The notes beneath the pieces were generated by a model that saw only the letters and a list, made by a program, of their open reading frames with translations, was not told the DNA's origin and ran no database searches. DNA of 64,000 nt from Marinomonas mediterranea MMB-1. GTDB lineage: Bacteria > Pseudomonadota > Gammaproteobacteria > Pseudomonadales > Marinomonadaceae. The stretch is taken from NCBI RefSeq assembly GCF_000192865.1, contig NC_015276.1, forward strand, positions 3,720,001-3,784,000, given 5' to 3'. Made by a program: the position numbers and the translations under genes. Shown here in pieces: positions 1 to 9,330 of the stretch. Numbering within the stretch: position 1 is the first letter of the stretch; each line of letters begins with the position of its first letter.

Positions 1-119
1 GGCCAAACGTTATCCGCCTAGCGCCGTCACTGATCATTCCAGAAGAAGACATCAAAGCCGGACTTGAGCGCTTTGAAAACACGATCAAAGTTGTGCTTGA
101 GACATTATCAACTAAATAA
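1..119 (+). CDS. class III aminotransferase, C-terminal fragment (ArgD/AstC-like)
   Basis: Only the last 38 codons are inside the window, read in frame from base 3 to the TAA at 117-119. The peptide contains NVIRLAPSLIIPEEDI and then GLERFENTIKVV. This resembles the C-terminal end of acetylornithine/succinylornithine aminotransferases, PLP enzymes of arginine metabolism, where N-V-x-R-x-A-P-x-L-x-I closes the small domain. The active-site lysine lies upstream of the window, so substrate cannot be assigned. It is followed by a bidirectional terminator shared with the next, convergent gene. Confidence 0.6.
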   Translation, partial: PNVIRLAPSLIIPEEDIKAGLERFENTIKVVLETLSTK

Positions 120-192
120 CAGCGCCTGAAGTAACAACATACTGAATCGCAATAAGTAGCAAACCTTTTAGTTGCATTTGTTAGCTCAAAAA

Positions 193-224
193 AAAGGCGT
201 TTGATATCAAAATCAAACGCCTTT
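193..224. terminator. bidirectional terminator
   Basis: Perfect 13-bp stem AAAGGCGTTTGAT / ATCAAACGCCTTT with a 6-nt loop. A-rich sequence lies on the left and T-rich sequence on the right, so it can serve both the aminotransferase (+) and the convergent PhzF-family gene (-). Confidence 0.85.
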
Positions 225-241
225 GCTTTTTCTACTAGCGG

Positions 242-1108
242 TTAGAACCCGCTCAAGCTCCACTGTCGCATTAAATTAGCAGTCCCTTTTACATAGACTT
301 TTTGAATTTCGTCGTCTTGAATATCAAGTGACGCATGCAACGCTGACGGACTGCCTAACACTCTTCCTTGTTCGAACCACGCCTCATCAATACCATAATG
401 TCTGAACATGAAGGTGATCAAAGCACCACATGCACTGCCTGTCGCAGATTCTTCGTTGATGCCTACCAGCGGCGCGAAATTTCGAGCGCTTGCTGTAAAA
501 TATTCGACGGCTGGATTCACTTCAAAAATATGAAAACCCAATACGTTATGCTCTTTCGAAAACCGTTCTATTAATTCGAAATTAGGATTCAGTTTATCCA
601 GTACCCCATTAGGTACTTGCATTAACACTTCAGCCACTCCCGTTGAAATTATCTCTGGCATTGGCATACCTTCATTGAACATAGATTTATTCATACCGAA
701 CAATTCGATAGAGTCGAATGCAGATAAATACCCCTTTAAATGAGGTTTAACTTGCTCTTGAGTCACAAAGCCCTGTCCATCTATTTCAACCCCTAGAACA
801 CCGACCTTACTTTCTTGGCAATACTGACCTGTATTTAACACACCTAAGCGGTTCATTAGCCAGAATGTAGCTAATGTTGCATGCCCACAAAAATCAATTT
901 CACTTGTTGGCGTATAAAACTCAATCTTAAAATCTGCGACTTCGCTGCGACTAACAAACGCCGTTTCCGACACACCAATTTTCGTTGCTATTCTTTGTCT
1001 CTCTTCCTTTGGTAGTGAATCAGCGTGCAGCACGACACCAGCTGGATTCCCCCCAACACCTTGGAATGTAAACGCATTGACTAAGTAAACGATATTATTC
1101 GATATCAA
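242..1108 (-). CDS. PhzF-family isomerase/epimerase-like protein
   Basis: 288 aa, the usual length for the PhzF family, whose fold is two diaminopimelate-epimerase-like halves. The N-terminal region has the family pattern FxGNPAGVV (here GVGGNPAGVV). It is followed by SETAFV, whose Glu is the family acid/base residue, and by DFCGHATLAT. The C-terminal half has EESATGSACGALI. PhzF itself isomerises a phenazine precursor, but most members have unknown substrates and no phenazine genes are nearby. The start is TTG at 1108, supported by AGAAGGTG about 6 bases upstream. It is a single gene, divergent from sbmA and convergent with the upstream aminotransferase. Confidence 0.85.
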   Translation of the reverse strand: MISNNIVYLVNAFTFQGVGGNPAGVVLHADSLPKEERQRIATKIGVSETAFVSRSEVADFKIEFYTPTSEIDFCGHATLATFWLMNRLGVLNTGQYCQESKVGVLGVEIDGQGFVTQEQVKPHLKGYLSAFDSIELFGMNKSMFNEGMPMPEIISTGVAEVLMQVPNGVLDKLNPNFELIERFSKEHNVLGFHIFEVNPAVEYFTASARNFAPLVGINEESATGSACGALITFMFRHYGIDEAWFEQGRVLGSPSALHASLDIQDDEIQKVYVKGTANLMRQWSLSGF

Positions 1109-1313
1109 CTCGGCACCTTCTGTGCAAGAAACATTGAAAACTGTTTTCTAAAACAAAAACACAGCTTAGTGTTTTAAATATGGATAGACAACCATGAAAC
1201 TTATGTTGTTTTGTGAAGTCTGAGACGATAACGACCATCTACTTCATTGTTCTTGTTAAGTAAGTGGTTTAAGCTGACAAACTGTGCAAAATTATTGAAT
1301 AGAGAGCCCAAAC

Positions 1314-2579
1314 GTGTTCGATTCCTTTTTTCCCAAACCCAGATTATTTTTTCTAAGCTTCGCTATATGGGCACTATTATGTGTCACTGGTTGGTACACG
1401 CTTGTGCAAGATCTTGGAAGCACACTGAGCTTAGCGTACTTCTTTGGGGTTGACTTCCCCGCAACACTGTCTGCTGAAGCAGACGCTGCGGCTCAAGCAG
1501 CCTTTCAAAGCACCCAAAGCACTGCGCTCAACTACTGGCTATGCCAGTATATGGCTGTTTGTTATGGCTTATTTATTGCTGGGTGGATGATATACGGTGG
1601 ACAAAAGTGGGCTAAGTGGTCTGTTGCGGGGTCGGCACTAATTATGTTTATCACCTGGTTCCACGTTCAGGTTGGTGTTTGGATCAATGAATGGTATGGC
1701 ACTTTCTACGACCTTATTCAAAAGAGTCTAACAACTCCTGGAGAAGTCACTTTACAAGAGTACTTCTTCCAACTGTCTTCCGTCACAGTAATCGTTCTGA
1801 TATCCATGACTGTATCTATATTTAAAAGCTTCTTTATCAGCCATTATGTTTTCCGCTGGCGTACTGCAATGAACAATGCGTACACGAAAAAATGGGGAAA
1901 CGTGCGACATATTGAAGGGGCTTCCCAACGTATTCAAGAAGACACTATGCGCTTCGCTTCTATTGTCGAAGGATTAGGGGTACGTTTTCTAGATTCAATC
2001 ATGACTCTTATCGCTTTCCTCCCAATTCTATGGACGCTTTCCAGTTATGTAAAAGAGCTTCCATTAATAGGAGAAGTACCACAAGCACTAGTATTTGTTG
2101 CTATTCTTTGGTCTGCATTTGGTACAGCATTACTTGCCATCTCAGGTATAAAATTGCCTGGCCTTGAGTTCAACAATCAAAAAGTTGAAGCTGCTTACCG
2201 CAAAGAGCTAGTCTACGGAGAAGATCATGTTGAACGGGCGGAGCCGGAGCATTTAAAAGAACTCTTCAGCGGAGTCAGACAAAACTATTTCAAACTCTAT
2301 TTCCATTATTTGTACTTCAATGTCGTTCGATATTCTTATCTAGGTTTCGGCCAGTTCATACCTTTTATCGCACTCGGGCCGTCTATCGTTGCAGGTGCGT
2401 TTACGTTGGGTATCATGCAAAGAATCATTTCTGCATTTAACCAAGTTGAAGGCTCCTTTCAGTTTTTGGTGAGCTCATGGACCACGATAGTAGAGCTCCT
2501 CTCTATTCACAAACGTCTTAAAGCTTTTGAAAAAGAAATCGGCGAAAATGAAGCTTCAATGACAATAGATAACGCTTAG
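1314..2579 (+). CDS. sbmA: SbmA/BacA-family peptide antibiotic transporter
   Basis: 421 aa, close to E. coli SbmA (406 aa). Family members are proton-driven inner-membrane importers of peptides such as microcins B17/J25, bleomycin and proline-rich antimicrobial peptides. Conserved blocks include FFPKPRLFFLS at the N-terminus, SHYVFRWRTAMN, HIEGASQRIQEDTMRFAS, IKLPGLEFNNQKVEAAYRKE and LVYGEDHVERA. Several hydrophobic segments are visible and there is no ATPase domain, which separates SbmA from the ABC-fused BclA type. The start is GTG at 1314, chosen because FDSFFPKP aligns with the known SbmA N-terminus; the Shine-Dalgarno is weak. It is a single gene. Confidence 0.93.
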   Translation: MFDSFFPKPRLFFLSFAIWALLCVTGWYTLVQDLGSTLSLAYFFGVDFPATLSAEADAAAQAAFQSTQSTALNYWLCQYMAVCYGLFIAGWMIYGGQKWAKWSVAGSALIMFITWFHVQVGVWINEWYGTFYDLIQKSLTTPGEVTLQEYFFQLSSVTVIVLISMTVSIFKSFFISHYVFRWRTAMNNAYTKKWGNVRHIEGASQRIQEDTMRFASIVEGLGVRFLDSIMTLIAFLPILWTLSSYVKELPLIGEVPQALVFVAILWSAFGTALLAISGIKLPGLEFNNQKVEAAYRKELVYGEDHVERAEPEHLKELFSGVRQNYFKLYFHYLYFNVVRYSYLGFGQFIPFIALGPSIVAGAFTLGIMQRIISAFNQVEGSFQFLVSSWTTIVELLSIHKRLKAFEKEIGENEASMTIDNA

Positions 2580-2599
2580 ACACCATAAATTAATCAAAT

Positions 2600-2638
2600 T
2601 GAGTGTGGTAGAACATCTATACCATCTCACCACACTCA
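2600..2638 (+). terminator. possible sbmA terminator
   Basis: Stem GAGTGTGGT (2601-2609) pairs with ACCACACTC (2629-2637) over a 19-nt loop. It is placed just after the sbmA stop, but the T-run after it is poor. It could be a 3' end stabiliser. Confidence 0.4.
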
Positions 2639-2844
2639 TATTAACTAGCACAGCCATAAAGCTAAGCGTTATACTCCTAGCTAAATTGTTGCCCTAACTA
2701 AGCTCAAGTCAATTGAGACTGAATTTGCAACTACCTATAGGCGTAGGCGTGGCTTTTTAGCGGTCTCGTAGACTCTCTCATTTATGTTTAACAGAGCGCC
2801 TTTAATAGAAACCACTTTCTATTCGTTTCACTATTGGACTGACT

Positions 2845-4023
2845 ATGTTTGGAATTAATGTTTGGGGACTCGCCCTCGGACAAGCTCTGCTTATAACTGG
2901 CAATATACTCCTTATTTCGGTGACGGCATTGGTCGGTCAACATTTGGCCCCCGAACTAGGGTATGCAACGCTGCCTATTGCACTTCAATACATTGGTCTC
3001 ATGTTTGTCACACTTCCCGCTGCACATGTTATGAAATGGGTGGGTCGAAAGAAGGGCTTTCTAATTGGCAATGTACTGGGCGTTGTCGGCGCCTGTTTAG
3101 CCTACATGGCTTTGTCGGTCGACAACTTCTATATTTTTTGCTGTGGTACATTCATGCTGGGGATGTCTATAGGCGTTAGCCAGCAATACCGTTATGCCGC
3201 CGCAGAACATGCTCCGTCAAACAAAATACCACAGGCTATTGGCTTGATTATGGGCGCTGGTGTTATTGCAGCGATTTTGGGGCCTAATCTTGCAATCTGG
3301 TTTGAGAACTGGATTCCAGATATCCAGTATCAGGGTGCGTTTCTAGCGCTCATTGTTGTTTACCTCATCACGATGGTTCTGATTCAAACCTTACCGTTAA
3401 AAAAGCCAACTATTGAAGAACAAAAAGGCCCAACAAGAAGCTATAGGGAGCTTCTGAAACAAAATGATTTAGTCGGTGCTATCGTCGCAGGTGCGATCGG
3501 ATATGGCGTGATGGTATTAATTATGACGGCCACGCCACTAGCAATGATGCATGCAGGTCATGACTTCAGTCACACTGCCTCGACCATTCAATGGCATGTT
3601 CTGGGTATGTTCGCACCCTCATTTTTTACAGGCAAGCTCATCAGCAAATTTGGCTGTAGTAAAGTGATTCAAACAGGCTGTCTAATGCTTGTTGCGTGTA
3701 TTGCGCTAACGCAATTTGGCGCAACTTATTGGCATTTTAGTATTGCATTGGCTTTCTTAGGTATCGGCTGGAATTTCACCTTTATAGGCGCAACAAGTCT
3801 ATTAACAGGCACTTACCGACCAGCAGAAAAAGCCAAAGTACAAGGACTTAACGATTTGGTTGTTTTTAGCTGTAGCGCAGTAGCCAGCTTATTGGCGGGT
3901 TATTGGCAAAATTTACTGGGATGGGAACTCTTGAACCTAATGATGGTTCCTTTGATATTCTGTGCAATGATTACCATCGCCGCAATTCGTAAAAGAGCAG
4001 AACTTTATACAGAGCCGAGTTGA
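2845..4023 (+). CDS. MFS transporter
   Basis: 392 aa with about 12 hydrophobic segments and a central hydrophilic loop near residues 185-210 (LPLKKPTIEEQKGPTRSYRE), the usual 6+6 layout of the major facilitator superfamily. The loop after TM2 has VMKWVGRKKGF, a form of the MFS motif G-x-x-x-D-R-x-G-R-K. The second half has TGTYRPAEKAKVQGLND, also a recognisable MFS loop. The substrate cannot be read from sequence and no catabolic or biosynthetic partner sits next to it. The start is ATG 2845 without a strong Shine-Dalgarno. A stem-loop follows the stop. Confidence 0.8.
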   Translation: MFGINVWGLALGQALLITGNILLISVTALVGQHLAPELGYATLPIALQYIGLMFVTLPAAHVMKWVGRKKGFLIGNVLGVVGACLAYMALSVDNFYIFCCGTFMLGMSIGVSQQYRYAAAEHAPSNKIPQAIGLIMGAGVIAAILGPNLAIWFENWIPDIQYQGAFLALIVVYLITMVLIQTLPLKKPTIEEQKGPTRSYRELLKQNDLVGAIVAGAIGYGVMVLIMTATPLAMMHAGHDFSHTASTIQWHVLGMFAPSFFTGKLISKFGCSKVIQTGCLMLVACIALTQFGATYWHFSIALAFLGIGWNFTFIGATSLLTGTYRPAEKAKVQGLNDLVVFSCSAVASLLAGYWQNLLGWELLNLMMVPLIFCAMITIAAIRKRAELYTEPS

Positions 4024-4032
4024 CGTATCACC

Positions 4033-4067
4033 ATAAGCGCAGCACTTCTATCGTTTGTTGCGCTTAT
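4033..4067 (+). terminator. stem-loop after MFS gene
   Basis: 9-bp perfect stem ATAAGCGCA / TGCGCTTAT with a 17-nt loop, beginning 10 bases after the stop codon and followed by CCTTGTTTG. It is probably the transcript end. Confidence 0.5.
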
Positions 4068-4513
4068 CCTTGTTTGCACTCACAATATGCACTTCTTAAA
4101 TTCGTCATCAAGCAGTCTTCTGAGATCTATTCACCAAGCCCCTACCTTCCGATTTTACAATAACTATATTAATTACCAATAATGCCGATTTAACGCACTT
4201 TAACTAAATTTAACAACTTAAAGTCGCACTTTAGGGGATATTCTCAAGAAATCATAATAGATTATATGTGTTATTCACCAATTAGATCCAAAAGTTTAAC
4301 TATTAAGTGTAAACTTATGAAACTATAATGAACGTTTGTGTAAAAACCCCAAAATATTATGGCGAAAGAACGCCACTTTTTAATAATACTTTACTTAACC
4401 CTTTTACTTCTTAGGCGATAACTACTCTAAGGCGTTATTGATAATGATTTGAGTAGTATTGGCTCGACGCACTCGGCAATAGCCTGCTTCTAGAAGCAAA
4501 AGGAAGGTTTAAC
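4068..4513. other. AT-rich intergenic region, no gene seen
   Basis: About 445 bases, strongly AT-rich, with no credible ORF. Near its right end ACTACTC (4421-4427) and GAGTAGT (4451-4457) form an inverted repeat. The 24-nt spacer holds TGATAATGATTTGAG at 4439-4453, whose left half matches the Fur half-site TGATAAT while the right half does not. The promoter of the 4514 gene presumably lies here. Confidence 0.5.
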
Positions 4514-4894
4514 ATGATTGAATCCCTTAACGTACAACAGACTGTCATACAAGAACGACGACAGAGGTTGAATCAAAGTCTTAGCTCTTTGTTCGGCGTG
4601 CTCGTGAGTGAAGATAAAAGTGCAAAACTGCAAGCAAACCATGACTGCTTATTTGCGGCTGATCAATTAGTAGAAAGCTTACCTACCTCTTTAATTCCCA
4701 CTTGGTTATCTGAACTGCAAGCATGGTGTCGATGGTACAAGGACAACTTTACAGCGATTGATGCCAATGCCATTTTGTTTAATCATCTCAACATTATTCA
4801 TCACGAGCATTTCCTAAACTCAGATGAGAAACAAGAAGCAACTCACAGCTCCGATTTTAGCGGCCTTTATAAGCTCTTCCAGAAAGGAATATAA
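4514..4894 (+). CDS. hypothetical protein, soluble, helical
   Basis: 126 aa, not recognised. It has no signal peptide or membrane segment. Composition suggests mostly alpha helix, with Trp/His-rich stretches (LQAWCRWYKDNF and HLNIIHHEHFL). The start ATG 4514 has a good ribosome site, AAGGAAGG, 7 bases upstream, which together with the ordinary amino-acid composition argues that it is real. It lies about 200 bases before the HlyU-family gene on the same strand, so the two may be co-transcribed. A half Fur-like motif sits about 65 bases upstream. No function is proposed. Confidence 0.6.
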   Translation: MIESLNVQQTVIQERRQRLNQSLSSLFGVLVSEDKSAKLQANHDCLFAADQLVESLPTSLIPTWLSELQAWCRWYKDNFTAIDANAILFNHLNIIHHEHFLNSDEKQEATHSSDFSGLYKLFQKGI

Positions 4895-5094
4895 CGAAGG
4901 ACGGGCAGAACACTGCGGCCTAGCTAAAAAGCGGCAAATAGAGCCTCTGCCTCACGCGTTCACAGAACGCTCTCTTACCCAATCACTTTTCTTACATAGA
5001 CCAACTCGCCAACCGTGTCGTTTTGATGCTATCGTCTAGTAAAGCGACTATTATAACGTCTACATTAAATGACACGCTAAAAGGTAGTATTACA

Positions 5095-5382
5095 ATGAGT
5101 TTTTTATCTGGGCTTAAAAATTTATTTTCTGGTGCTGACGCCCAATCACAACCCGTAGAAGAGAGCATCGATTACAATGGCTTTTCCATTACTCCAGCGC
5201 CAATAAGTGAAGGTGGCCAATTTCGTGTCGCTGCCAGTATTTCGAAAGGTGAAGGCGAGAGTCAAAAAAACCATAAGTTTATCCGGTCAGATCTAGTGCC
5301 AGGCCGCGACCAGTGTCTTGAGCTCACCATCAGAAAAGCAAAGATAACAATCGACCAATTGGGAGACCGCTTGTTCGATTAG
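5095..5382 (+). CDS. hlyU: HlyU-family protein
   Basis: 95 aa. The sequence YNGFSITPAPISEGGQFRVA, the later HKFIRSDLVPGRDQ and ELTIRKAKITIDQLGD match the HlyU domain as I know it from marine gammaproteobacteria, a small family annotated as transcriptional activators of haemolysin-type genes. It is not the ArsR-type HlyU of Vibrio. The family's DNA-binding role is poorly established, so the symbol is a family label. The start is ATG 5095, preceded by AAGGTAGT; a longer in-frame reading from 5023 has no better support. It may form an operon with the unknown 126-aa gene upstream. Confidence 0.7.
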   Translation: MSFLSGLKNLFSGADAQSQPVEESIDYNGFSITPAPISEGGQFRVAASISKGEGESQKNHKFIRSDLVPGRDQCLELTIRKAKITIDQLGDRLFD

Positions 5383-5516
5383 ACACTTATACATTTGTCG
5401 ACCCACATAAAGCACGCTGAGAAGGCGACATGATGATAACAAGCTCGGAAATTAACAATGCGTTTCGTTGAGTTCTGGGCGATTATGTTTCGCCTTCTCA
5501 TTAAGGGAAGTAGCCC

Positions 5517-6569
5517 GTGACAAAAGACCTTTACACTATCGCAGCGATGAAGCTTTCAACCGTTCACACAATAGAAAGCAGTATCAAGACAACAGATCAT
5601 CTCGGCGATGCTTTCACGTATAGGACATTGACGTTTAGGTCTAATGATCGTTTTTCTGAATCTACGTTGGTACAACATCAACCTAAAGCAACCGCCTCTC
5701 GCGCTATACTTTATTTACACGGTTATACCGATTACTTCTTTCAATCCGGTCTCGCTGAGTTGCTCACTGAGCAAGACTGGGCGTTTTATGCAATAGATCT
5801 GCAAGGGTACGGTCGATCCATTCGTCCTCAACAACCTGAGAATCGCTGTCGTTCATTGTCTGTTTACCATAACGACCTAATATCAGCGCTAACAACCATA
5901 AAAAAAGAGGGTTATGAAGAGTGTGTGATTCTAGCCCATTCCACAGGTGGACTGATTGCCTCCCGTTTTATACAAGTGATCGACGCCGTTCAAAAACCCG
6001 GTACGGACAAACAGACAAGCCGTCTTTTAGAGAATATGGCAACGGTGTCAGGGTTAATACTTAACAGCCCATTTTTGGCCTTGCCCTTCTCACCTCAAAC
6101 GAATAAAAGAGTAACGTCGGTCATTCACTTTTTAACCACCACACTTCCTTTTATCTCAAAGCACAGTAACGAAGTGAACACTTACTCTAAATCAATACAT
6201 AAGCATTATGAAGGACAATGGAATTATCGATTAGATTGGAAGCCCGCCAACGGTTTTCCTTTGTCATTTAGGTGGCTAAGAGAAGTCATTAAGACACAAA
6301 GAGAGCTTTTAGAAGCCCCTCAAGTCTCCCTCCCTACTCTGATGTGTCACTCAGATAAAACGACCAGACATGAAAAATCATGCTCAAAAATGACCGCTGG
6401 TGATGGCGTTCTGAATATCGACAGTATGATGAACGCGGCGAACCAAATTTACCGCAATCTTGAAACAAAAAAGGTCGAAGGTGGTTACCATGATCTTTAC
6501 TTGTCACCAGAGCACATTCGTAAGAATTACATTGCGAGTATTTCGGTTTGGCTTGATCAGCTCCCTTGA
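5517..6569 (+). CDS. alpha/beta hydrolase (serine aminopeptidase S33 / monoacylglycerol-lipase-like)
   Basis: 350 aa. The oxyanion region is LYLHGYTDYFF (about residues 66-76), the nucleophile elbow is AHSTGG with Ser near 142, and a C-terminal GGYHDLYLSPEH supplies the likely catalytic His. CHSDKTT near 278-284 is a candidate for the acidic residue. The layout fits the S33/lysophospholipase (PldB-like) group that cleaves acylglycerols or related esters. There is no signal peptide, so it is cytoplasmic. The start is GTG 5517 with AAGGGAAG upstream; an internal ATG at residue 11 is an alternative. Its 3' end overlaps the convergent SDR gene by 13 bases. Confidence 0.8.
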   Translation: MTKDLYTIAAMKLSTVHTIESSIKTTDHLGDAFTYRTLTFRSNDRFSESTLVQHQPKATASRAILYLHGYTDYFFQSGLAELLTEQDWAFYAIDLQGYGRSIRPQQPENRCRSLSVYHNDLISALTTIKKEGYEECVILAHSTGGLIASRFIQVIDAVQKPGTDKQTSRLLENMATVSGLILNSPFLALPFSPQTNKRVTSVIHFLTTTLPFISKHSNEVNTYSKSIHKHYEGQWNYRLDWKPANGFPLSFRWLREVIKTQRELLEAPQVSLPTLMCHSDKTTRHEKSCSKMTAGDGVLNIDSMMNAANQIYRNLETKKVEGGYHDLYLSPEHIRKNYIASISVWLDQLP

Positions 6570-7390
6570 GCACGCATAATTCGATCTAACAAGCGGGTTG
6601 GGAGTACGCGTCTCAATACGTCTGCTACATATGTCGGTGTTGTTACAAAATATCGAGGTTTTGCCATCTTAGCTTCTAATGCATGTCGAAGTTTAGCAAC
6701 CACCGCTTCCGCTTGAAGCGTATGTTTTGACGCTGGACCTGGGTTAGAGAGGCGCTCAATGGCTTCATCATAGCCTTTTTGATGACGACTTTCGGCAATA
6801 TTAATATTTGCTTGAAGTGCCTTTAAGGCATTGGCTCTAAATTGACTTTCAATTGGGCCTGGCGCAATTAAACTCACCTGAATAGGCGTGTCTGAAAGCT
6901 CCATTCGCATCGTATCCGTTAACCCTTCTAACGCAAATTTACTGGCATTGTATGCGCCTCGAAAAGGTGCTGCGACCATACCCAATACAGAGCTGTTCTG
7001 CACTATTCGACCATAACCTTGCTGCAACATGATTTTTATTACACGAGTTGTTAACTCATGAGTGCCGAACAGGTTCGTTTCAAACTGAAGCCTTAACGCC
7101 GCAGTAGGTAAATCCTCTACCGCTCCAGGCTGTCCGTAAGCGCCATTATTAAACAACGCATATAATGTCCCCCCGGTAATCTCTAACACGCTATTAAGCC
7201 CGCTTTTTATCGACTCCTCAGAAGCGAGGTCTAACACAACAACATGTTTTATCCCTTGCTGCTTGAGCACTTCAACATCGCTCTCGGTTCGAACACTGGC
7301 GACAACCAAATAATCTAAGGTCTGTAACCGTTTAGCGGCTTCCAAACCAATACCAGACGAACAACCTGTTATTAAAACCGAAAATTTCAT
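6557..7390 (-). CDS. SDR-family oxidoreductase (YbbO-like)
   Basis: 277 aa classical short-chain dehydrogenase/reductase. The nucleotide-binding motif TGCSSGIG is at residues 9-16. The NNAG motif is altered to NNGAYG (81-86). The catalytic set is Ser133/134 (QNSSVLG), Tyr147 and Lys151 (GAYNASK), and APGPIES follows. The overall pattern is close to E. coli YbbO, an NADP-dependent aldehyde reductase-like SDR. The substrate is not deducible. The start ATG 7390 is preceded by AAGGGTGATCA. It is convergent with, and overlaps, the alpha/beta hydrolase gene, so the two cannot share a transcript. Confidence 0.85.
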   Translation of the reverse strand: MKFSVLITGCSSGIGLEAAKRLQTLDYLVVASVRTESDVEVLKQQGIKHVVVLDLASEESIKSGLNSVLEITGGTLYALFNNGAYGQPGAVEDLPTAALRLQFETNLFGTHELTTRVIKIMLQQGYGRIVQNSSVLGMVAAPFRGAYNASKFALEGLTDTMRMELSDTPIQVSLIAPGPIESQFRANALKALQANINIAESRHQKGYDEAIERLSNPGPASKHTLQAEAVVAKLRHALEAKMAKPRYFVTTPTYVADVLRRVLPTRLLDRIMRAQGS

Positions 7391-7615
7391 TGATCACCCT
7401 TGTTATTCTTCAATATCATCGTTCGAGCGTATATTTTCCACTCGTTTAATACACACTCGAAAAAGTGATGTTTATTAGAGCATTTTATAGCATTTAGTAC
7501 ATCTATTGATCTATGTCAGCACTTGAGTTTTATATAAGTCGATAATTCTCCGTAATAATAACAGAGGGGAATGGGGGCGTTTTAGCCCACCCCATAAGGC
7601 TTGGAGATAGGATTT

Positions 7616-9238
7616 ATGGCACTAAAAAACATATCAGTGGCGACAAAGCTTTGGTCATTAGTAGCAGGATTTCTAATCATAATGATCACGTTCGAAACGG
7701 CAGCCTATACGGAACTGTATGACACCTTACTAAATGGTCGAAAGCAACAAGTGAAAGAACAAGTGGAAAATGCGTACTCCCTTATAAATCACTATGTCGA
7801 CAAAACAAACGAGCTTGGTAAAGATGAAGCTCAAAGACAGGCACTTGAAGCAGTTTCTTCCCTTCGTTTTGGAGATAAAGGGTATTTTTGGGTAAATGAC
7901 CTTAATCACACACTCCTAGCACATCCGCTACGCCCCTCCTCCGTTGGCAAAGACATGAAGAATGTCAAAGACGCTAAAGGACAACACCACTGGCAGGCCA
8001 TGGTTGACGTCGCGCAATCCAAGGGTGAAGGATTTGTCGAATATTACTTTATGCCACCGAACTCCGACGAAGGTCAATCCAAGGTATCGTATGTCAAAAA
8101 ACAAAATGAGTGGGGTTGGGTTGTCGGTGCCGGTGTACTGTATTCAGAAGTGACAAACGAATTCTGGGCATCCTTTAAGCTGTCATCAAGCATAGAAGGG
8201 ATCATTGTCGCCATTGGGGTTATGCTAAGCGCTATGCTAGTACGTAATATCACCCAACCTCTTAAACAGGTTACGAACCATCTACAAATATTGGCTCAAG
8301 GCGATATGATGCAGCGAGTGTCTATTAATCGAAATGATGAAATAGGAAAATTAGCCTTTGCCGCCAACACCTTGTCAGAGCAGCTAAGCCATACTCTTAG
8401 TAGCGTTGCAGATGCAATCAACGAGCTTCAATCTGTCACCGTTCAAATGAATGAAAACACATCAAGTACAAAGAGTGGCGTCAACAATCAGTTTCAAGAA
8501 GTAGATAAGCTTGCCGCGGCAATGAATGAAATGTCTTACTCCATAAAAGACGTCGCACAGCATGCAAAAGACACGGCCATCGCGACGCAATCCGTTCAAA
8601 CTATTACGCAGGAAAGCAGTCAAAATTTGAGTGAAACCAATCAAAACATTCACGTATTAACCCGTCACGTGGAAGATGCGAATCAGGTTATTATCCAGTT
8701 ATTAAAGCAAACCACGGACATCGATGCCGTCCTCGACGTTATCGGAGACATTTCAGAGCAAACAAACCTTCTCGCATTGAATGCCGCTATCGAAGCAGCA
8801 CGCGCAGGTGAAATGGGACGTGGTTTCGCCGTTGTTGCAGACGAAGTAAGATCACTTGCCAGTCGCACTCAAGAATCAACCGTTGAAATTCAAAAGATCA
8901 TTGCTACCCTTCAAAGTCAGTCTAATACAGCAGCTGAATCAATGAAGAATAGTACCCAGCAAGCAGAAGAAAGCGCTGAAATTATGAATATCGCGTCCGA
9001 TAAGCTGAAGCATATGACATCGGAAGTTAACGATGTTTCAGACCGCAGCCACCATATCGCGACAGCGGCCAGCCAGCAAGGCGCAGTGGCAGAAGAGATC
9101 AACGAAAACCTTCTAGGAATACGAAATGTCTCAGAAAGAGTGCTTGAAGACACAAAACAACTCAGTGACGGTAGCCAGTTAATTGCGGAAATGACCAACT
9201 CTCTGCATTCTCAAATTAACCAATTTAAATTTTCTTAA
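7616..9238 (+). CDS. methyl-accepting chemotaxis protein, single-Cache sensor
   Basis: 540 aa. TM1 is at about residues 10-31. A periplasmic sCache_2-type domain carries the signature GDKGYFWVNDLNHTLLAHP and ends with NEWGWVVGAGVLY. TM2 is near residues 190-210, then a HAMP domain, then the cytoplasmic signalling domain with the conserved hairpin tip around ISEQTNLLALNAAIEAARAG. Cache_2 receptors commonly sense small organic acids, but the ligand is unknown here. I chose ATG 7616 over the in-frame TTG at 7601 because GGAGATAGG, which overlaps the TTG reading, is its ribosome site. It is a single gene closed by a strong terminator. Confidence 0.93.
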   Translation: MALKNISVATKLWSLVAGFLIIMITFETAAYTELYDTLLNGRKQQVKEQVENAYSLINHYVDKTNELGKDEAQRQALEAVSSLRFGDKGYFWVNDLNHTLLAHPLRPSSVGKDMKNVKDAKGQHHWQAMVDVAQSKGEGFVEYYFMPPNSDEGQSKVSYVKKQNEWGWVVGAGVLYSEVTNEFWASFKLSSSIEGIIVAIGVMLSAMLVRNITQPLKQVTNHLQILAQGDMMQRVSINRNDEIGKLAFAANTLSEQLSHTLSSVADAINELQSVTVQMNENTSSTKSGVNNQFQEVDKLAAAMNEMSYSIKDVAQHAKDTAIATQSVQTITQESSQNLSETNQNIHVLTRHVEDANQVIIQLLKQTTDIDAVLDVIGDISEQTNLLALNAAIEAARAGEMGRGFAVVADEVRSLASRTQESTVEIQKIIATLQSQSNTAAESMKNSTQQAEESAEIMNIASDKLKHMTSEVNDVSDRSHHIATAASQQGAVAEEINENLLGIRNVSERVLEDTKQLSDGSQLIAEMTNSLHSQINQFKFS

Positions 9239-9264
9239 GCGTTTTACGTTATTTTAGAAGCACA

Positions 9265-9299
9265 AAAAAGCCGGTAAATAAGACATTTACCGGCTTTTT
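9265..9299. terminator. bidirectional terminator
   Basis: 15-bp perfect stem AAAAAGCCGGTAAAT / ATTTACCGGCTTTTT with a 5-nt loop, between the chemoreceptor (+) and fghA (-). A and T tracts on both sides let it work in both directions. Confidence 0.93.
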
Positions 9300-9330
9300 A
9301 GCGATAAGCTCGTTAGAGTTTCAAATCACA

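Noticed and set aside
4824..5039. 71-aa plus-strand ORF between the 126-aa gene and the HlyU-family gene
   Set aside because: It overlaps the end of the 126-aa gene in another frame, lacks a ribosome site and its composition is not protein-like.
7962..8153. 63-aa plus-strand ORF inside the first chemoreceptor
   Set aside because: Out-of-frame reading inside a clear gene, without its own ribosome site.
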